From WLMZ01 sp037139095 (GTDB taxonomy: Bacteria; Actinomycetota; Acidimicrobiia; Acidimicrobiales; Ilumatobacteraceae): 22,372 bases of DNA. Under the pieces are notes generated by a model, which saw nothing but the letters and a program-made list of their open reading frames with translations, did no database searches and was not told the origin of the DNA. Positions 6,794 through 14,655 of the stretch are shown piece after piece; the first letter of the stretch is position 1, and each line of letters begins with the position of its first letter. The position numbers and the translations under genes were made by a program. Where the stretch lies: positions 1 through 22,372 of the forward strand of contig JBAXHD010000041.1 of assembly GCA_037139095.1 (NCBI GenBank). The letters run 5' to 3'.

Positions 6794-7630
6794 TCAGCTG
6801 AAGCGCACGAGGCCTTGGTCGAGCACGACGCGATCGCCAACTGATGTGGTGAACACTGCTTCGCCAGCACCGGTGACCCAGATGTTCACGGTGAGTGCCT
6901 CGCCGGGAATCACTGGCGATGCGAAACGGCCCTCGACATGCTGAAAGCGTGCCGAATCGCCGCCGCACACCGAGTGCAACAACGCACGGCCGGTGAAGCC
7001 GTATGTGCACAAACCGTGCAGGATCGGACGATCGAAACCACCCATAGCTGCGAACGATGGATCGCTGTGCAGCGGGTTGCGGTCGCCGTTGAGGCGGTAC
7101 ACCAAGGCCTGATCGACCGAGGTCTGATACGTAACCGAGTGATCGGGGGTGCGCTCTGGTGGAACGTTTTGTGGACCACTTGGGCCACGGTCGCCACCCC
7201 ATCCGCCTTCGCCGCGGATGAACAGCGACGCACCAGTGGTGTACAAGGGCGCACCGTTGGCATCGGTGGCCACGCTCTCGGTGACTACAACAGCGGCCTT
7301 GCCCTTGTCGTACATCGCGGCGATTCGACCAACAACAGTTGCGGTGCCCGATACGGGCAACGGCTGGTGCAGAGTGACCGACTGCGAACCGTGCACGAGC
7401 ATGGCTGGGTTGAAGGTACCCATGCTCGAGAACGTGCTGCCAGCGCCGGGGATGACCACAGGGAATGTGGGCAGCGCCTGTTGAGGCGTGTCTTTGGTGT
7501 TTTCGGTGGTGTAGGCCAACTCGTTGGTGCCTGCACCAACGCTGACGGCGTACAACAGCGCGTCCTTGCTGGTCCAGCTCACGGTGGTGGGCTCAGAAAC
7601 GGAACCGACGGCTTCAGGATTCAACGGCAT
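6794..7630 (-). CDS. MaoC-type double-hotdog (R)-enoyl-CoA hydratase
   Basis: A 278-residue protein, the usual size of the eukaryote-like hydratase 2 family with two hotdog repeats. Seen: an N-terminal degenerate hotdog (about 15-140) and a C-terminal catalytic hotdog with the hydratase-2 motif YRLNGDRNPLHSDP (about 178-191). The expected catalytic Asp183 and His188 are present, followed by the typical ILHGLCTYGF. It should hydrate trans-2-enoyl-CoA to (R)-3-hydroxyacyl-CoA, probably in lipid or sterol side-chain metabolism. Start: the ATG at 7630 has AAGGAG 8 nt upstream. It lies 69 bp downstream of the SDR gene on the same strand. SDR and MaoC together copy the dehydrogenase and hydratase parts of MFE-2. 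The substrate is unknown. Confidence 0.88.
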   Translation of the reverse strand: MPLNPEAVGSVSEPTTVSWTSKDALLYAVSVGAGTNELAYTTENTKDTPQQALPTFPVVIPGAGSTFSSMGTFNPAMLVHGSQSVTLHQPLPVSGTATVVGRIAAMYDKGKAAVVVTESVATDANGAPLYTTGASLFIRGEGGWGGDRGPSGPQNVPPERTPDHSVTYQTSVDQALVYRLNGDRNPLHSDPSFAAMGGFDRPILHGLCTYGFTGRALLHSVCGGDSARFQHVEGRFASPVIPGEALTVNIWVTGAGEAVFTTSVGDRVVLDQGLVRFS

Positions 7631-7699
7631 GAGAAATCTCCTTGGTAGCTACAAACGGGTACAAAACAACGAGCGGCAGTAACGACGACTGCCGAATCA

Positions 7700-8623
7700 C
7701 TAGCGGCGAGGCTGTGGCCACGAACCGTCTTCGCCGTCCATGCCGGCATTGCGGCGGGCACGGCTGATGAGGTCGGCGACGATGGGTCCAAGCTTGGTGG
7801 GATCTTCTTGCGGGGCAACGCGTGGACCGCGGTGCCAACCCTCGGCGATGGCCAATGTCTGGCCACTGGCCTCGAACACGTTGCCGGTAACGCCAGCCGA
7901 TTCGGCCGAAGCGAGCCATGTGACGATGGGGGCAATCCAGCGAGGCGAACGCATCTCGCGCTCTTCGTCGGTCTCGGGTGCTGGCCCAAGGCCTTCGGTC
8001 ATACGGGTGAGCGCCACTGGCGCAACGGCGTTCACGGTGACGCCGTAGCGAGCCAACTCGAGTGCAGCGATGTTGGTGAAAGCAGCAATGCCAGCCTTGG
8101 CAGCGCCGTAGTTGGTCTGGCCTGGGTTGCCATAAATGCCACTGACCGAGGTGGTGTTGATGATGCGGCCATCTACTGGCTTGCCGGCCTTGCTCTGCTC
8201 GCGCCAATAGGTGGCAGCCCAACGGCTTGGGCCGAACGTGCCCTTGAGGTGAACCGCAATCACGGCGTCCCACTCTTCTTCGGTCATGTTGATGAGCACG
8301 CGGTCACGCAAGATTCCTGCGTTGTTGACCACAGCGTGCAGATCGCCGAAGGTCTCGATGGCCGTGTTGATGAGGCGCTGCGAGCCTTCCCACGAAGCGA
8401 CGTTGTCGCCATTCGCAACAGCCTCGCCGCCCATGCCCTTGATCTCATCGACCACCTGCTGAGCTGGCGACTGGTCGCCACCCGAGCCATCGATGTTGCC
8501 ACCGAGGTCGTTGACCACGACCTTGGCGCCCTGGCTTGCCAGGCTTAGTGCATGCTCGCGGCCGATACCACGGCCGGCTCCGGTGACGATGGCGACGCGG
8601 CCTTCACACAGACGATTACTCAT
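7700..8623 (-). CDS. Short-chain dehydrogenase (MFE-2/17beta-HSD4-like 3-hydroxyacyl-CoA dehydrogenase type)
   Basis: A 307-residue classical SDR with a C-terminal extension of about 45 residues. Seen: the dinucleotide-binding motif TGAGRGIGRE (about 14-23), VVVNDLGG (acidic residue at the end of beta-2, favouring NAD), NNAGILRD (100-107), active-site Ser in NTTSVSG and Tyr172-x3-Lys176 (NYGAAKAG). The VVNDLGG context is typical of MFE-2-like dehydrogenases that oxidise (R)-3-hydroxyacyl-CoA. Start: the ATG at 8623 has GAGGAG 7 nt upstream; a longer frame to 8686 lacks support. It is the first gene of the SDR-MaoC pair and divergent from the amidase gene. Confidence 0.9.
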   Translation of the reverse strand: MSNRLCEGRVAIVTGAGRGIGREHALSLASQGAKVVVNDLGGNIDGSGGDQSPAQQVVDEIKGMGGEAVANGDNVASWEGSQRLINTAIETFGDLHAVVNNAGILRDRVLINMTEEEWDAVIAVHLKGTFGPSRWAATYWREQSKAGKPVDGRIINTTSVSGIYGNPGQTNYGAAKAGIAAFTNIAALELARYGVTVNAVAPVALTRMTEGLGPAPETDEEREMRSPRWIAPIVTWLASAESAGVTGNVFEASGQTLAIAEGWHRGPRVAPQEDPTKLGPIVADLISRARRNAGMDGEDGSWPQPRR

Positions 8624-8654
8624 TTCAGATCTCCTCAGTCGTACGACGTGGAAC

Positions 8655-8660
8655 ATCATA
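8655..8660 (-). promoter_or_regulatory. Candidate -10 box for the SDR-MaoC unit
   Basis: The minus strand reads TATGAT (5 of 6 to consensus) 32 bp upstream of the SDR start, in the very short divergent spacer. No clear -35 is seen. The same bases adjoin the GTG proposed for the amidase gene, so the two transcripts would nearly share a start region. Confidence 0.3.
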
Positions 8661-8662
8661 AA

Positions 8663-9460
8663 GTGAGAAGCGTGTGTGACTCTCATTTGACCCGCCGCGA
8701 AGCGATCATCGGCGCTGGCCTCGTTGCCGCCGCGGCCATCGCCAAAGGGTCACCGAAGGCGGCAGTTGCCGCCCCACCACCGGTAGAGGTGATGCCCGGA
8801 TTGTTCGTGAACCCGCGCGACGCATGGGGGGCCGACCTGCCGCCGAAGGCAGCGATACTGCCCGAGACACCACAGTTCTTGTTGGTGCACCACACCGCTT
8901 CACCCAACGACTACGGCGAGGGTGGGGCGCGGCAAGTGATTCGCTCTGCCTATTCGTGGCACACCAGCGCCGCCAAGGGATGGCCCGATGTTTGCTACGA
9001 GTTCTTCATTGATCACGACGGCGTTGTGTGGGAGGGCCGAGCCGGCGCGTTGGCGGGGCCGGTGCGGGCCGATGCAACTGGCGGCAGCCAAGGCTTTGCC
9101 CAACTCGTGTGCCTTGTGGGCGACTTCACCCTCACCGATCCCACCGCAGCGATGCTCGATTCGTTGGTCAGCGTGTTGGCGTGGCTCGGCACCCGCTACT
9201 CCATCGACACCTATCCCGACGCCACAACGTCATTTATCTCGCGCGGGTCAGAGCGCTACAAGGCCGGGGCTTTGGTCACCACTCCAACGATCGCCGGCCA
9301 TCGCGATATGTCGTTCACCACCTGCCCCGGCGACCACATCTACCGACTGTTGGGCTCGGGGCTTCGAGATCGAGTCAACGCCAAACGGTTCGCGTGGATG
9401 GGGGTGCCGCCCGAGCACGGCGTGTACCACGCACAGCGCCTTGGCCGCGTCGCGCCGTAG
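8663..9460 (+). CDS. Tat-exported N-acetylmuramoyl-L-alanine amidase, PGRP/Amidase_2 type
   Basis: 265 residues. Seen: a twin-arginine signal (LTRREAIIGAGL, about 9-20) followed by a hydrophobic Ala-rich stretch and a likely cleavage around AAVAA-PPP (residue 37). An Amidase_2/PGRP domain covers about 70-232. Its probable zinc ligands are His76 (LLVHHTAS), His213 (AGHRD) and Cys221 (TTCPGDH), as in T7 lysozyme-like amidases. The middle keeps SWHTSAAKGWPDVCYEFFID. It should cleave the MurNAc-L-Ala bond of peptidoglycan outside the membrane. Start: GTG at 8663 or 8672, with no strong ribosome site for either. Readings starting near 8552 would overlap the SDR gene on the opposite strand and bury the signal peptide. 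It lies 10 bp ahead of the reductase gene. Confidence 0.85.
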   Translation: MRSVCDSHLTRREAIIGAGLVAAAAIAKGSPKAAVAAPPPVEVMPGLFVNPRDAWGADLPPKAAILPETPQFLLVHHTASPNDYGEGGARQVIRSAYSWHTSAAKGWPDVCYEFFIDHDGVVWEGRAGALAGPVRADATGGSQGFAQLVCLVGDFTLTDPTAAMLDSLVSVLAWLGTRYSIDTYPDATTSFISRGSERYKAGALVTTPTIAGHRDMSFTTCPGDHIYRLLGSGLRDRVNAKRFAWMGVPPEHGVYHAQRLGRVAP

Positions 9461-9470
9461 CCTGCACGTC

Positions 9471-10724
9471 GTGATCGACACTGCCCCCAACGACAACGCG
9501 ACCGATCGCCCGAAGCTCGACACCGAGGTGCTCATCGTTGGCGCCGGACCCGCCGGGTCGGCCGCTGCACGCATGTTGGCCGCTGCGGGTCGCAAGGTCA
9601 CCGTTGTCGACAAAGCAGTCTTTCCGCGAGATAAATGCTGCGGCGATGGTCTCACCACGCTTGCCCTGCGCGAGCTCGAACTGCTGCAATTCGCACCGTC
9701 GTCGGTACCCAGTTGGACACAGGTGCAACACGCATGGCTGCGTTCGCCAAGTGGTCGCGAGGTGTGCCTTCCGCTTACCGGTCAGGGCCAGTTTTCTGCA
9801 GTCACGCCACGCATCGAGCTCGACAATGCTCTGCTCGAGCACGCCCGTGCTGCTGGCGCCACGGTGCTCGATGGCCACGGGTTCGTCGGCATTGTTGAGC
9901 AAACACCTCAACACATCGTGGTCAACATCGAACACGTTGGTTTGGTTCGCGCTCGCTACCTGATCGCTGCCGACGGCATGTGGTCGCCGGTGCGTAAAGC
10001 ACTCGGCGTTGGCGAAAGCGGTTACCTCGGCGAGTGGCACGGCTTTCGCCAGTATGCAAACAACGTGACGGGCACGGCGAAAGATCGTCTCTACGTGTGG
10101 TTCGACGCCGACATCTTGCCCGGCTACGCGTGGTCGTTTCCCCTTCCCGATGGCCGCGTCAACATCGGCTTCGGCGTGCTTCGCGGCGGCACCATCAAGG
10201 TGCAACAGATGAACACGCTGTGGCCCGATCTGCTCAGCCGCCCACACATTCGCGAGGCACTCGGCGCCGATGCGGTGCTTGAGGGTCGCCACACCGCATG
10301 GCCGATTCCGGCTCGAATCGACAAGACCGTCCTTACTCACGACCGCGTGTTGTTCGTGGGCGACGCAGCCGCGGCAACCGATGCGCTCACCGGCGAAGGC
10401 ATCGGCCAAGCGTTGCTCACCGGTCGCCTTGCTGCTGAAGCAATACTCAGCCCCAACACACTCACGCCAGCAATGGTGCGGTCGCGATACGAACACGATG
10501 TGCGCCATCACCTGCTTGCCGACCACAAGATGTCGATCGCGCTCGGTCGGGTGTTAGCCAAACGATGGGGAGCGCGCGGCGCCGTTCGTGTGGTTGGCCT
10601 CAGCGCATGGACTCGTCGCAACTTCGCGCGCTGGATGTTCGAAGACGAACCTCGCGCCGTGCTGCTCACGCCATCACGGTGGCATCGCCGCTTGCTGCGG
10701 CGACCCGGCGCATTCGCCGACTGA
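9471..10724 (+). CDS. FAD-dependent geranylgeranyl reductase family protein (possible menaquinone reductase)
   Basis: 417 residues. Seen: the N-terminal Rossmann motif VLIVGAGPAGSAAARMLA (about 20-37), the family segment FPRDKCCGDGLT (about 51-62), LIAADGMWSPVRKALG, and the C-terminal FAD motif LFVGDAAAATDALTGEGIG. This is the p-hydroxybenzoate-hydroxylase-like fold of the geranylgeranyl reductase family. In mycobacteria the relative MenJ saturates one isoprene unit of menaquinone; other members act on archaeal-type lipids or carotenoids, so the substrate is open. Start: the GTG at 9471 lies 10 bp after the amidase stop. No clear ribosome site is seen; an in-frame TTG at 9441 would overlap the amidase. 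Probably cotranscribed with the amidase gene. Confidence 0.85.
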   Translation: MIDTAPNDNATDRPKLDTEVLIVGAGPAGSAAARMLAAAGRKVTVVDKAVFPRDKCCGDGLTTLALRELELLQFAPSSVPSWTQVQHAWLRSPSGREVCLPLTGQGQFSAVTPRIELDNALLEHARAAGATVLDGHGFVGIVEQTPQHIVVNIEHVGLVRARYLIAADGMWSPVRKALGVGESGYLGEWHGFRQYANNVTGTAKDRLYVWFDADILPGYAWSFPLPDGRVNIGFGVLRGGTIKVQQMNTLWPDLLSRPHIREALGADAVLEGRHTAWPIPARIDKTVLTHDRVLFVGDAAAATDALTGEGIGQALLTGRLAAEAILSPNTLTPAMVRSRYEHDVRHHLLADHKMSIALGRVLAKRWGARGAVRVVGLSAWTRRNFARWMFEDEPRAVLLTPSRWHRRLLRRPGAFAD

Positions 10725-10727
10725 CCC

Positions 10728-10753
10728 CGCCGGTCGCTTCGCTCGAACCGGCG
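10728..10753. other. GC hairpin after the reductase gene
   Basis: A 7-bp inverted repeat CGCCGGT...ACCGGCG (10728-10734 with 10747-10753) begins 3 bp after the reductase stop. There is no T-tract, so its value as a terminator is uncertain. It overlaps the possible -35 of the next gene. Confidence 0.35.
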
Positions 10754-10760
10754 CTGCGGG

Positions 10761-10766
10761 TACGGT
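10761..10766 (+). promoter_or_regulatory. Candidate leaderless -10 (TACGGT) for the nitronate monooxygenase gene
   Basis: TACGGT fits the actinobacterial TANNNT pattern and ends 7 bp before the ATG at 10774. Transcription would therefore start at or near the start codon itself. A weak TTCGCT lies 17 bp further upstream. No Shine-Dalgarno is seen, which is consistent with a leaderless message. Confidence 0.35.
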
Positions 10767-10773
10767 TGCAGCT

Positions 10774-11739
10774 ATGCACACACGCCTCACCGAACTCTTG
10801 GAAATCGAGCACCCAATCATGCTGGCCGGTATGGGCGGCGTGAGTTACCACGAGTTGGTTGCTGCCGTCAGTGAAGCCGGCGGTATCGGCACCTTTGGGG
10901 CAAGCACTATGGGGCCCGACGAACTGCCGCTTGAGATGGCCAAAGTACGTGCGCTCACGTCCAAGCCGTTTGGTGTCGACCTCCTCACTGCGTTTGCAGG
11001 CCAAGTTGAAGCCGGCGTTCAAGCCGTGATCGACGGTGGCGCACGAATCTTTGTGGCGGGCCTCGGCGTGCCGCGTGATGTGGTCGACCTGTTGCACTCG
11101 CACAACATCTTGGTGGGCAGCATGGCTGGCAAGGTTCGCCACGCAGTGGCCGCTGTGGCCAGTGGGTGCGACTTTGTGGTGGCCCAAGGCACCGAGGCTG
11201 GCGGACACACCGGCACGGTGGCCACCATGGCACTCGTGCCGCAGGTGGTCGACGCTGTTGGCAGCAAGGTGCCGGTTGTCGCCGCTGGCGGACTCTTCGA
11301 TGGTCGCGGACTCGCGGCATCGTTGGCGCTCGGCGCCGATGGTGTGTGGGTGGGCACGCGTTTCATCGCCACCCCCGAAGCGCAAGCCGTGAACGGATAC
11401 AAGGAAGCATTGCTCGGACTCAGCGAAGACGGCACCGTCATCAGCCGCAGCTACACCGGCAAGACATGCCGTGTTGTGCGCAACGATTGGACCAACCACT
11501 ACGAGCAGCACCCCGAAGAACTCAAGCCGTTTCCGGCTCAGGCAGGCGTGTCTACGCGCTCGGGTGTCAACCACCTCGGCCATCCATCGGGCACCGTGGT
11601 CGAGGCCAACAAAGAGTTCATGCCCGCCGGCCAAGGCGCCGGCGCAATCAACGAACTGATTCCCGCTGGCGACATCGTGCGGTCGATGGTTGCCGAAGCC
11701 GAGCGCACCATCGATCGACTCCTCGCTGCCCGCAAGTGA
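10774..11739 (+). CDS. FMN-dependent nitronate monooxygenase family (NMO/2-nitropropane dioxygenase-like) TIM barrel
   Basis: 321 residues. Seen: IEHPIMLAGMGGVSYHELVAAV at the N-terminus, the AQGTEAGGHTGT loop holding the family's catalytic His, and the FMN-phosphate region VVAAGGLFDGRGLAASLALG then GVWVGTRFIATPEA. These define the NMO / FabK / IpdC superfamily. Members oxidise alkyl nitronates or reduce enoyl or steroid-ring intermediates; mycobacterial IpdC acts in sterol ring degradation. With lipid genes nearby the IpdC-like role is possible but not shown. Start: the ATG at 10774 begins right at the barrel; upstream in-frame codons fall inside the reductase gene. Its TGA overlaps the MFS GTG by 4 bp, so the two proteins are probably made together. 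Confidence 0.88.
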   Translation: MHTRLTELLEIEHPIMLAGMGGVSYHELVAAVSEAGGIGTFGASTMGPDELPLEMAKVRALTSKPFGVDLLTAFAGQVEAGVQAVIDGGARIFVAGLGVPRDVVDLLHSHNILVGSMAGKVRHAVAAVASGCDFVVAQGTEAGGHTGTVATMALVPQVVDAVGSKVPVVAAGGLFDGRGLAASLALGADGVWVGTRFIATPEAQAVNGYKEALLGLSEDGTVISRSYTGKTCRVVRNDWTNHYEQHPEELKPFPAQAGVSTRSGVNHLGHPSGTVVEANKEFMPAGQGAGAINELIPAGDIVRSMVAEAERTIDRLLAARK

Positions 11740-12977
11740 TTGCGGTTCTGCGCGACAACCGCAATCTGCGGCTGTTGTTCATCGCTCAGATCATTAGCTA
11801 TCTCGGCGACTGGTTCACATATGTGGCACTAGCCGGACTCATCGACGATGCGACCCACTCGAAGTTGTTGGTCTCGATGTTGCTGGTGGCGTTCTCGTTG
11901 CCGTCATTTTTGATGTCGCCGATTGCGGGCTCAACCGCCGACCGGTTCGACCGCAAACGGATCTTGGTTGTCGTGTCGCTGCTTCAAGCAGTTGCGGCGC
12001 TCGGTCTGTTGTCGGCCGGGCCCGGCCATATCTGGGTTGCGTTTGCGGCCCAATCGGTCATCTCCGGCTTGGCCGCATTCGTGCGCCCAGCCATCGAGGC
12101 TGCGGTGCCAAACCTGGCCACCGACGCCGACGAATTGGGTCGCGCCAATGCGTTGTTTGGTTCGAGTTGGGGCGTGATGTTGGCAGTTGGAGCGTCGCTC
12201 GGTGGAGCCTTCAGCGCAGCCTTCGGGCGCCGTGCAGCGTTCATCGCCGATGCCATCTCTTTCGTAGTCGCGGCGGCGTTAATCATGATCGTGCGAGGCG
12301 CGATGCAAGAGGCCCGAGCCCACGCAGCGCGACAGCGCATGCGTCCATTGGCCGATATGAGCGAGGCCATCAGTCAAGCGCGACGTGACCCGGTGTTACT
12401 GGCATTGCTCACCTCGAAAGCCACATTTGCCGTTGGGTCCGGAGTCGTCAGTCAGTTGGCAGTGCTTGCCAGCGATGTGTTCCACGGAGGCGATGGAGCA
12501 CGCGGCGTAATGATCGGGGCCCGCGGAGTCGGTGCCGGCTTAGGCCCAATCCTTGCGTCTCGTTTCGTCGGCAAAGACCTATCGCGCGTGCTCCTCGTCT
12601 GCGGCGTTTCCGGCTGCGGATTTGCGGCCTGTTACGCGCTGGCCGCCTGGTCGCCCTATCTGTTGATGGCAGCGGGTTTTGTGGCGCTGGCACACCTTGG
12701 TGGGGGTGCACAATGGACCTTGTCTACCTTCGGTTTGCAAGTGCGCAGCGACGACTCAATGCGCGGCCGCATACTTGCCGGCGACTTCGCTCTCGTCACC
12801 TTGATTCTGGCCATCACCAGTGCGCTCGCCGGGGTGGCCTCGCAGGCGCTTGGTGTGCGCTGGGCGATCACCGTTTTCGCAGCGGCAGCTGGCCTCGCTG
12901 GCTCGGCCTACTTGGTGTTGACCCAACGTCTGCGGCACACGCTGCAGGCCGAGGCCGCCGCCGAGCACGTCGCGTAG
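11736..12977 (+). CDS. MFS transporter (MFS_3, EntS-like exporter type)
   Basis: A 413-residue inner-membrane protein with about 12 hydrophobic segments. Seen: N-terminal LRDNRNLRLLFIAQIISYLG and GDWFTYVAL, typical of the MFS_3/enterobactin-exporter group. The loop 2-3 motif SPIAGSTADRFDRKRIL follows, and RPAIEAAVPNLATDADELGRAN is characteristic of this subgroup. A cytoplasmic central loop (EARAHAARQRMRPLADM) separates the two halves. Start: the GTG at 11736 overlaps the NMO stop as GTGA and opens as VIAVLRDNRNLR. Earlier in-frame codons lie inside the NMO gene and encode arginine-rich shadow sequence. Coupling to an FMN enzyme suggests export of a related product or resistance, but the substrate cannot be read from the sequence. 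Confidence 0.88.
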   Translation: MIAVLRDNRNLRLLFIAQIISYLGDWFTYVALAGLIDDATHSKLLVSMLLVAFSLPSFLMSPIAGSTADRFDRKRILVVVSLLQAVAALGLLSAGPGHIWVAFAAQSVISGLAAFVRPAIEAAVPNLATDADELGRANALFGSSWGVMLAVGASLGGAFSAAFGRRAAFIADAISFVVAAALIMIVRGAMQEARAHAARQRMRPLADMSEAISQARRDPVLLALLTSKATFAVGSGVVSQLAVLASDVFHGGDGARGVMIGARGVGAGLGPILASRFVGKDLSRVLLVCGVSGCGFAACYALAAWSPYLLMAAGFVALAHLGGGAQWTLSTFGLQVRSDDSMRGRILAGDFALVTLILAITSALAGVASQALGVRWAITVFAAAAGLAGSAYLVLTQRLRHTLQAEAAAEHVA

Positions 12978-12992
12978 TCCACCACCGCTTCC

Positions 12993-13054
12993 CTTCAACA
13001 AACGGTTTGTTGAAGACTTTTGGTCGACCCTCAACCTGTTGTCTTCAACAAACC
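12993..13054. repeat. Second copy of the intergenic palindromic repeat, between convergent genes
   Basis: A 14-bp perfect inverted repeat (13004-13017, GGTTTGTTGAAGAC, with 13041-13054) encloses a 23-base loop that begins TTTTGGTCGACC. A second 11-bp palindrome (12993-13003 with 13005-13015) overlaps its left arm, so two alternative hairpins are possible. The block GAAGACTTTTGGTCGA is identical to the copy at 6688-6703, and the right arm matches 6717-6730. It begins 15 bp after the MFS stop and faces the serine hydrolase gene end. Confidence 0.8.
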
Positions 13055-13137
13055 GGGCAGCGCCGGGTGGGCCGGGCAAACCGGGCACGCCGGGTGGCGG
13101 GGCAGCGCTGGAGGCGACGGCGGATGGAGTGTGCCTG
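13055..13137. other. GC-rich CCGGG-repeat spacer
   Basis: The bases following the palindrome contain several CCGGG units at irregular 8-12 bp spacing, then a GGAGGCGACGGCGG run. I see no reading frame with family features and no terminator in it. It may be simple-sequence drift next to the repeat. Confidence 0.3.
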
Positions 13138-13140
13138 CGT

Positions 13141-14334
13141 TTAGAGCGAGTCGATCACCGAGGTGCACGCATCGACCAACGCTTGCGCACGCATGTCGGC
13201 GGCGAGGTTGTTGGCCATCTGATTCATCACGTAGGCGAACGAGAACTGGCGCTCGGGCTGAGCGAAAGCGACTGAGCCACCGGCACCGGGATGCCCATAC
13301 GAGCCAGGTCCCGCGAACATCGAGAATGGCCCCGAGGTCATGAATCCCATACCGAAGGTGGTGGGCATGATGAGACAGTTGTCGGGTTCGTTCTCGGGAG
13401 TAACGGTGACACGGGCGACATTGCGCACCGCATCGCTGATGAGTTGCACGCCATCGATTGGAGCCATGGTGGCTGCGTAGACCTTGGCCAGTGACGGAGC
13501 ATTGCTCACACCGTTGGCGGCAGGAATCTCGGCGGCCAACACGCGTGATGTGTTGAACACACTGGTGCCGAGACCACCAGCAGCCGACTCGGCGTTGAAC
13601 GCACCGTTGAGAGACAACGCGTCGCCGCCGGGAGTGCCAGGGCCCATGAATTGGGCCATCATCGCGGCGACTGCGGGATCAAGGTTGGGCTGCGAGGCCA
13701 AGATCGGCGACACGCGCTTCACGAACTGGGCGGGGAGACCAACCCACAAGTCGATGTCGAGTGGCTGGGTGATCTCTTCTTGAACAAACGTGCCGAGGCT
13801 GCGATGCGTTGGGTCCACCCGGCGAACCAGTTCGCCAGCGAGCCAGCCATAGGTGAGTGCGTGGTAGCCGTGCGCAGTGCCGATTGGCCAGCGCGGTGCG
13901 GTGTCGGCCAACCGGGCCGTGATGGTGTTCCAGTCGAGCGCCTCTTCGAGGGTGATGGGCCCATCAACGGTGTAGAGCCCAACTTGATGCGACAGCAGTT
14001 GCGCAACGGTTGCGTCGCCTTTGCCGTGTGCTGCGAACTCGGGCCAATACTGAGAGACCGGCGCGTCGTACGACAGCAAGCCGCGATCGACACAGATGGC
14101 AATGGCAATCGCTGTGATGCCCTTGGTGGTGCTGAACACCAACTGCAACGAGTGCTCGGCGTACGGCACTGTGCGCTCGGTATCGAACCAGCCACCCCAG
14201 AGATCGACGACCTGAACGCCGCGATGATACGCCGACACGCCAGCGCCGAGTTCTTCGGTGTTCGCAAGGTTGGCAGCAAATGCTTCGCGTACTGGTTCCC
14301 AGCCGGGAGCAACGGTTCCGATGATGTTGGTCAT
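13141..14334 (-). CDS. Serine hydrolase, beta-lactamase class C / EstB-type family
   Basis: 397 residues. Seen: the SxxK nucleophile motif STTK (Ser68-Lys71) in LVFSTTKGITAIAIA, a Tyr region GYHALTYGWLAGELVRR fitting the YxN-like second motif, and a C-terminal GHPGAGGS fitting the third motif region. The N-terminal GVSAYHRGVQVVDLWGGW is typical of EstB-like and LACTB-like members. No signal peptide is visible. These enzymes are usually esterases or transesterases; a resistance role is not implied. Start: the ATG at 14334 lacks a good Shine-Dalgarno. TATGTT (TANNNT) ends 6 bp before it, which could mean a leaderless message. It is transcribed in the same direction as the larE operon, 18 bp after the ABM gene, so readthrough is possible. 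Confidence 0.85.
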   Translation of the reverse strand: MTNIIGTVAPGWEPVREAFAANLANTEELGAGVSAYHRGVQVVDLWGGWFDTERTVPYAEHSLQLVFSTTKGITAIAIAICVDRGLLSYDAPVSQYWPEFAAHGKGDATVAQLLSHQVGLYTVDGPITLEEALDWNTITARLADTAPRWPIGTAHGYHALTYGWLAGELVRRVDPTHRSLGTFVQEEITQPLDIDLWVGLPAQFVKRVSPILASQPNLDPAVAAMMAQFMGPGTPGGDALSLNGAFNAESAAGGLGTSVFNTSRVLAAEIPAANGVSNAPSLAKVYAATMAPIDGVQLISDAVRNVARVTVTPENEPDNCLIMPTTFGMGFMTSGPFSMFAGPGSYGHPGAGGSVAFAQPERQFSFAYVMNQMANNLAADMRAQALVDACTSVIDSL

Positions 14335-14352
14335 GCCGCCAACATAGTGCGT

Positions 14353-14655
14353 TTAGCGCAGCGAGCCTTTGCTCGATGCCTCGTAGCGATGTATCGCCGG
14401 GGAACCCACAAGGAACTGAACCATCTGACCCTGAAACGCTGCGAGGTGAGGCGTGGCGAAATGAGCCGTGAGCGCCTCTTGATCGCGCCACTCTTCGAAG
14501 ATCAACACCGTGTTGTCATCGTCGCACGCAAACGAAAAGCGATACTCGAAGCAACCATCTTCGGCCAACGTGGCGACACGCACTGCGTTGGTGGCCTCAA
14601 TGATTGCTTCGCGCTTTGTGCCATCTACCGGAAAGGAACCGGCGATCAAGATCAC
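14353..14655 (-). CDS. ABM-domain monooxygenase (YgiN-like, putative quinol monooxygenase)
   Basis: A 100-residue single-domain ferredoxin-like barrel protein. Seen: LIAGSFPVDGTKREAIIEA, AEDGCFEYRFSFACDDD, VLIFEEWRDQEALTAHFATP and HLAAF, which fit the antibiotic-biosynthesis-monooxygenase (ABM) fold including the conserved EEW and the histidine helix. Members are cofactor-free oxygenases or dimeric binding proteins; quinol oxidation is the usual guess. Start: the GTG at 14655 overlaps the stop of the LLM gene (GTGA), so translational coupling is likely. It is the last gene of the larE-LLM-ABM run. Confidence 0.85.
   Translation of the reverse strand: MILIAGSFPVDGTKREAIIEATNAVRVATLAEDGCFEYRFSFACDDDNTVLIFEEWRDQEALTAHFATPHLAAFQGQMVQFLVGSPAIHRYEASSKGSLR

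Noticed and set aside
9375..10526. A 383-codon minus-strand frame
   Set aside because: Antisense to the FAD reductase; Cys/His-rich and without family motifs.
10666..11634. A 322-codon minus-strand frame
   Set aside because: Antisense to the nitronate monooxygenase gene; no recognisable motif.
13020..13343. A plus-strand frame reading a Gly/Trp/Pro collagen-like stretch
   Set aside because: It comes from the CCGGG-rich spacer next to the palindrome and then antisense of the serine hydrolase; no start or ribosome site support.
13141..14334. Calling this an antibiotic-resistance beta-lactamase
   Set aside because: SxxK alone marks the broad serine hydrolase family; no secretion signal and EstB-like landmarks point to an esterase.
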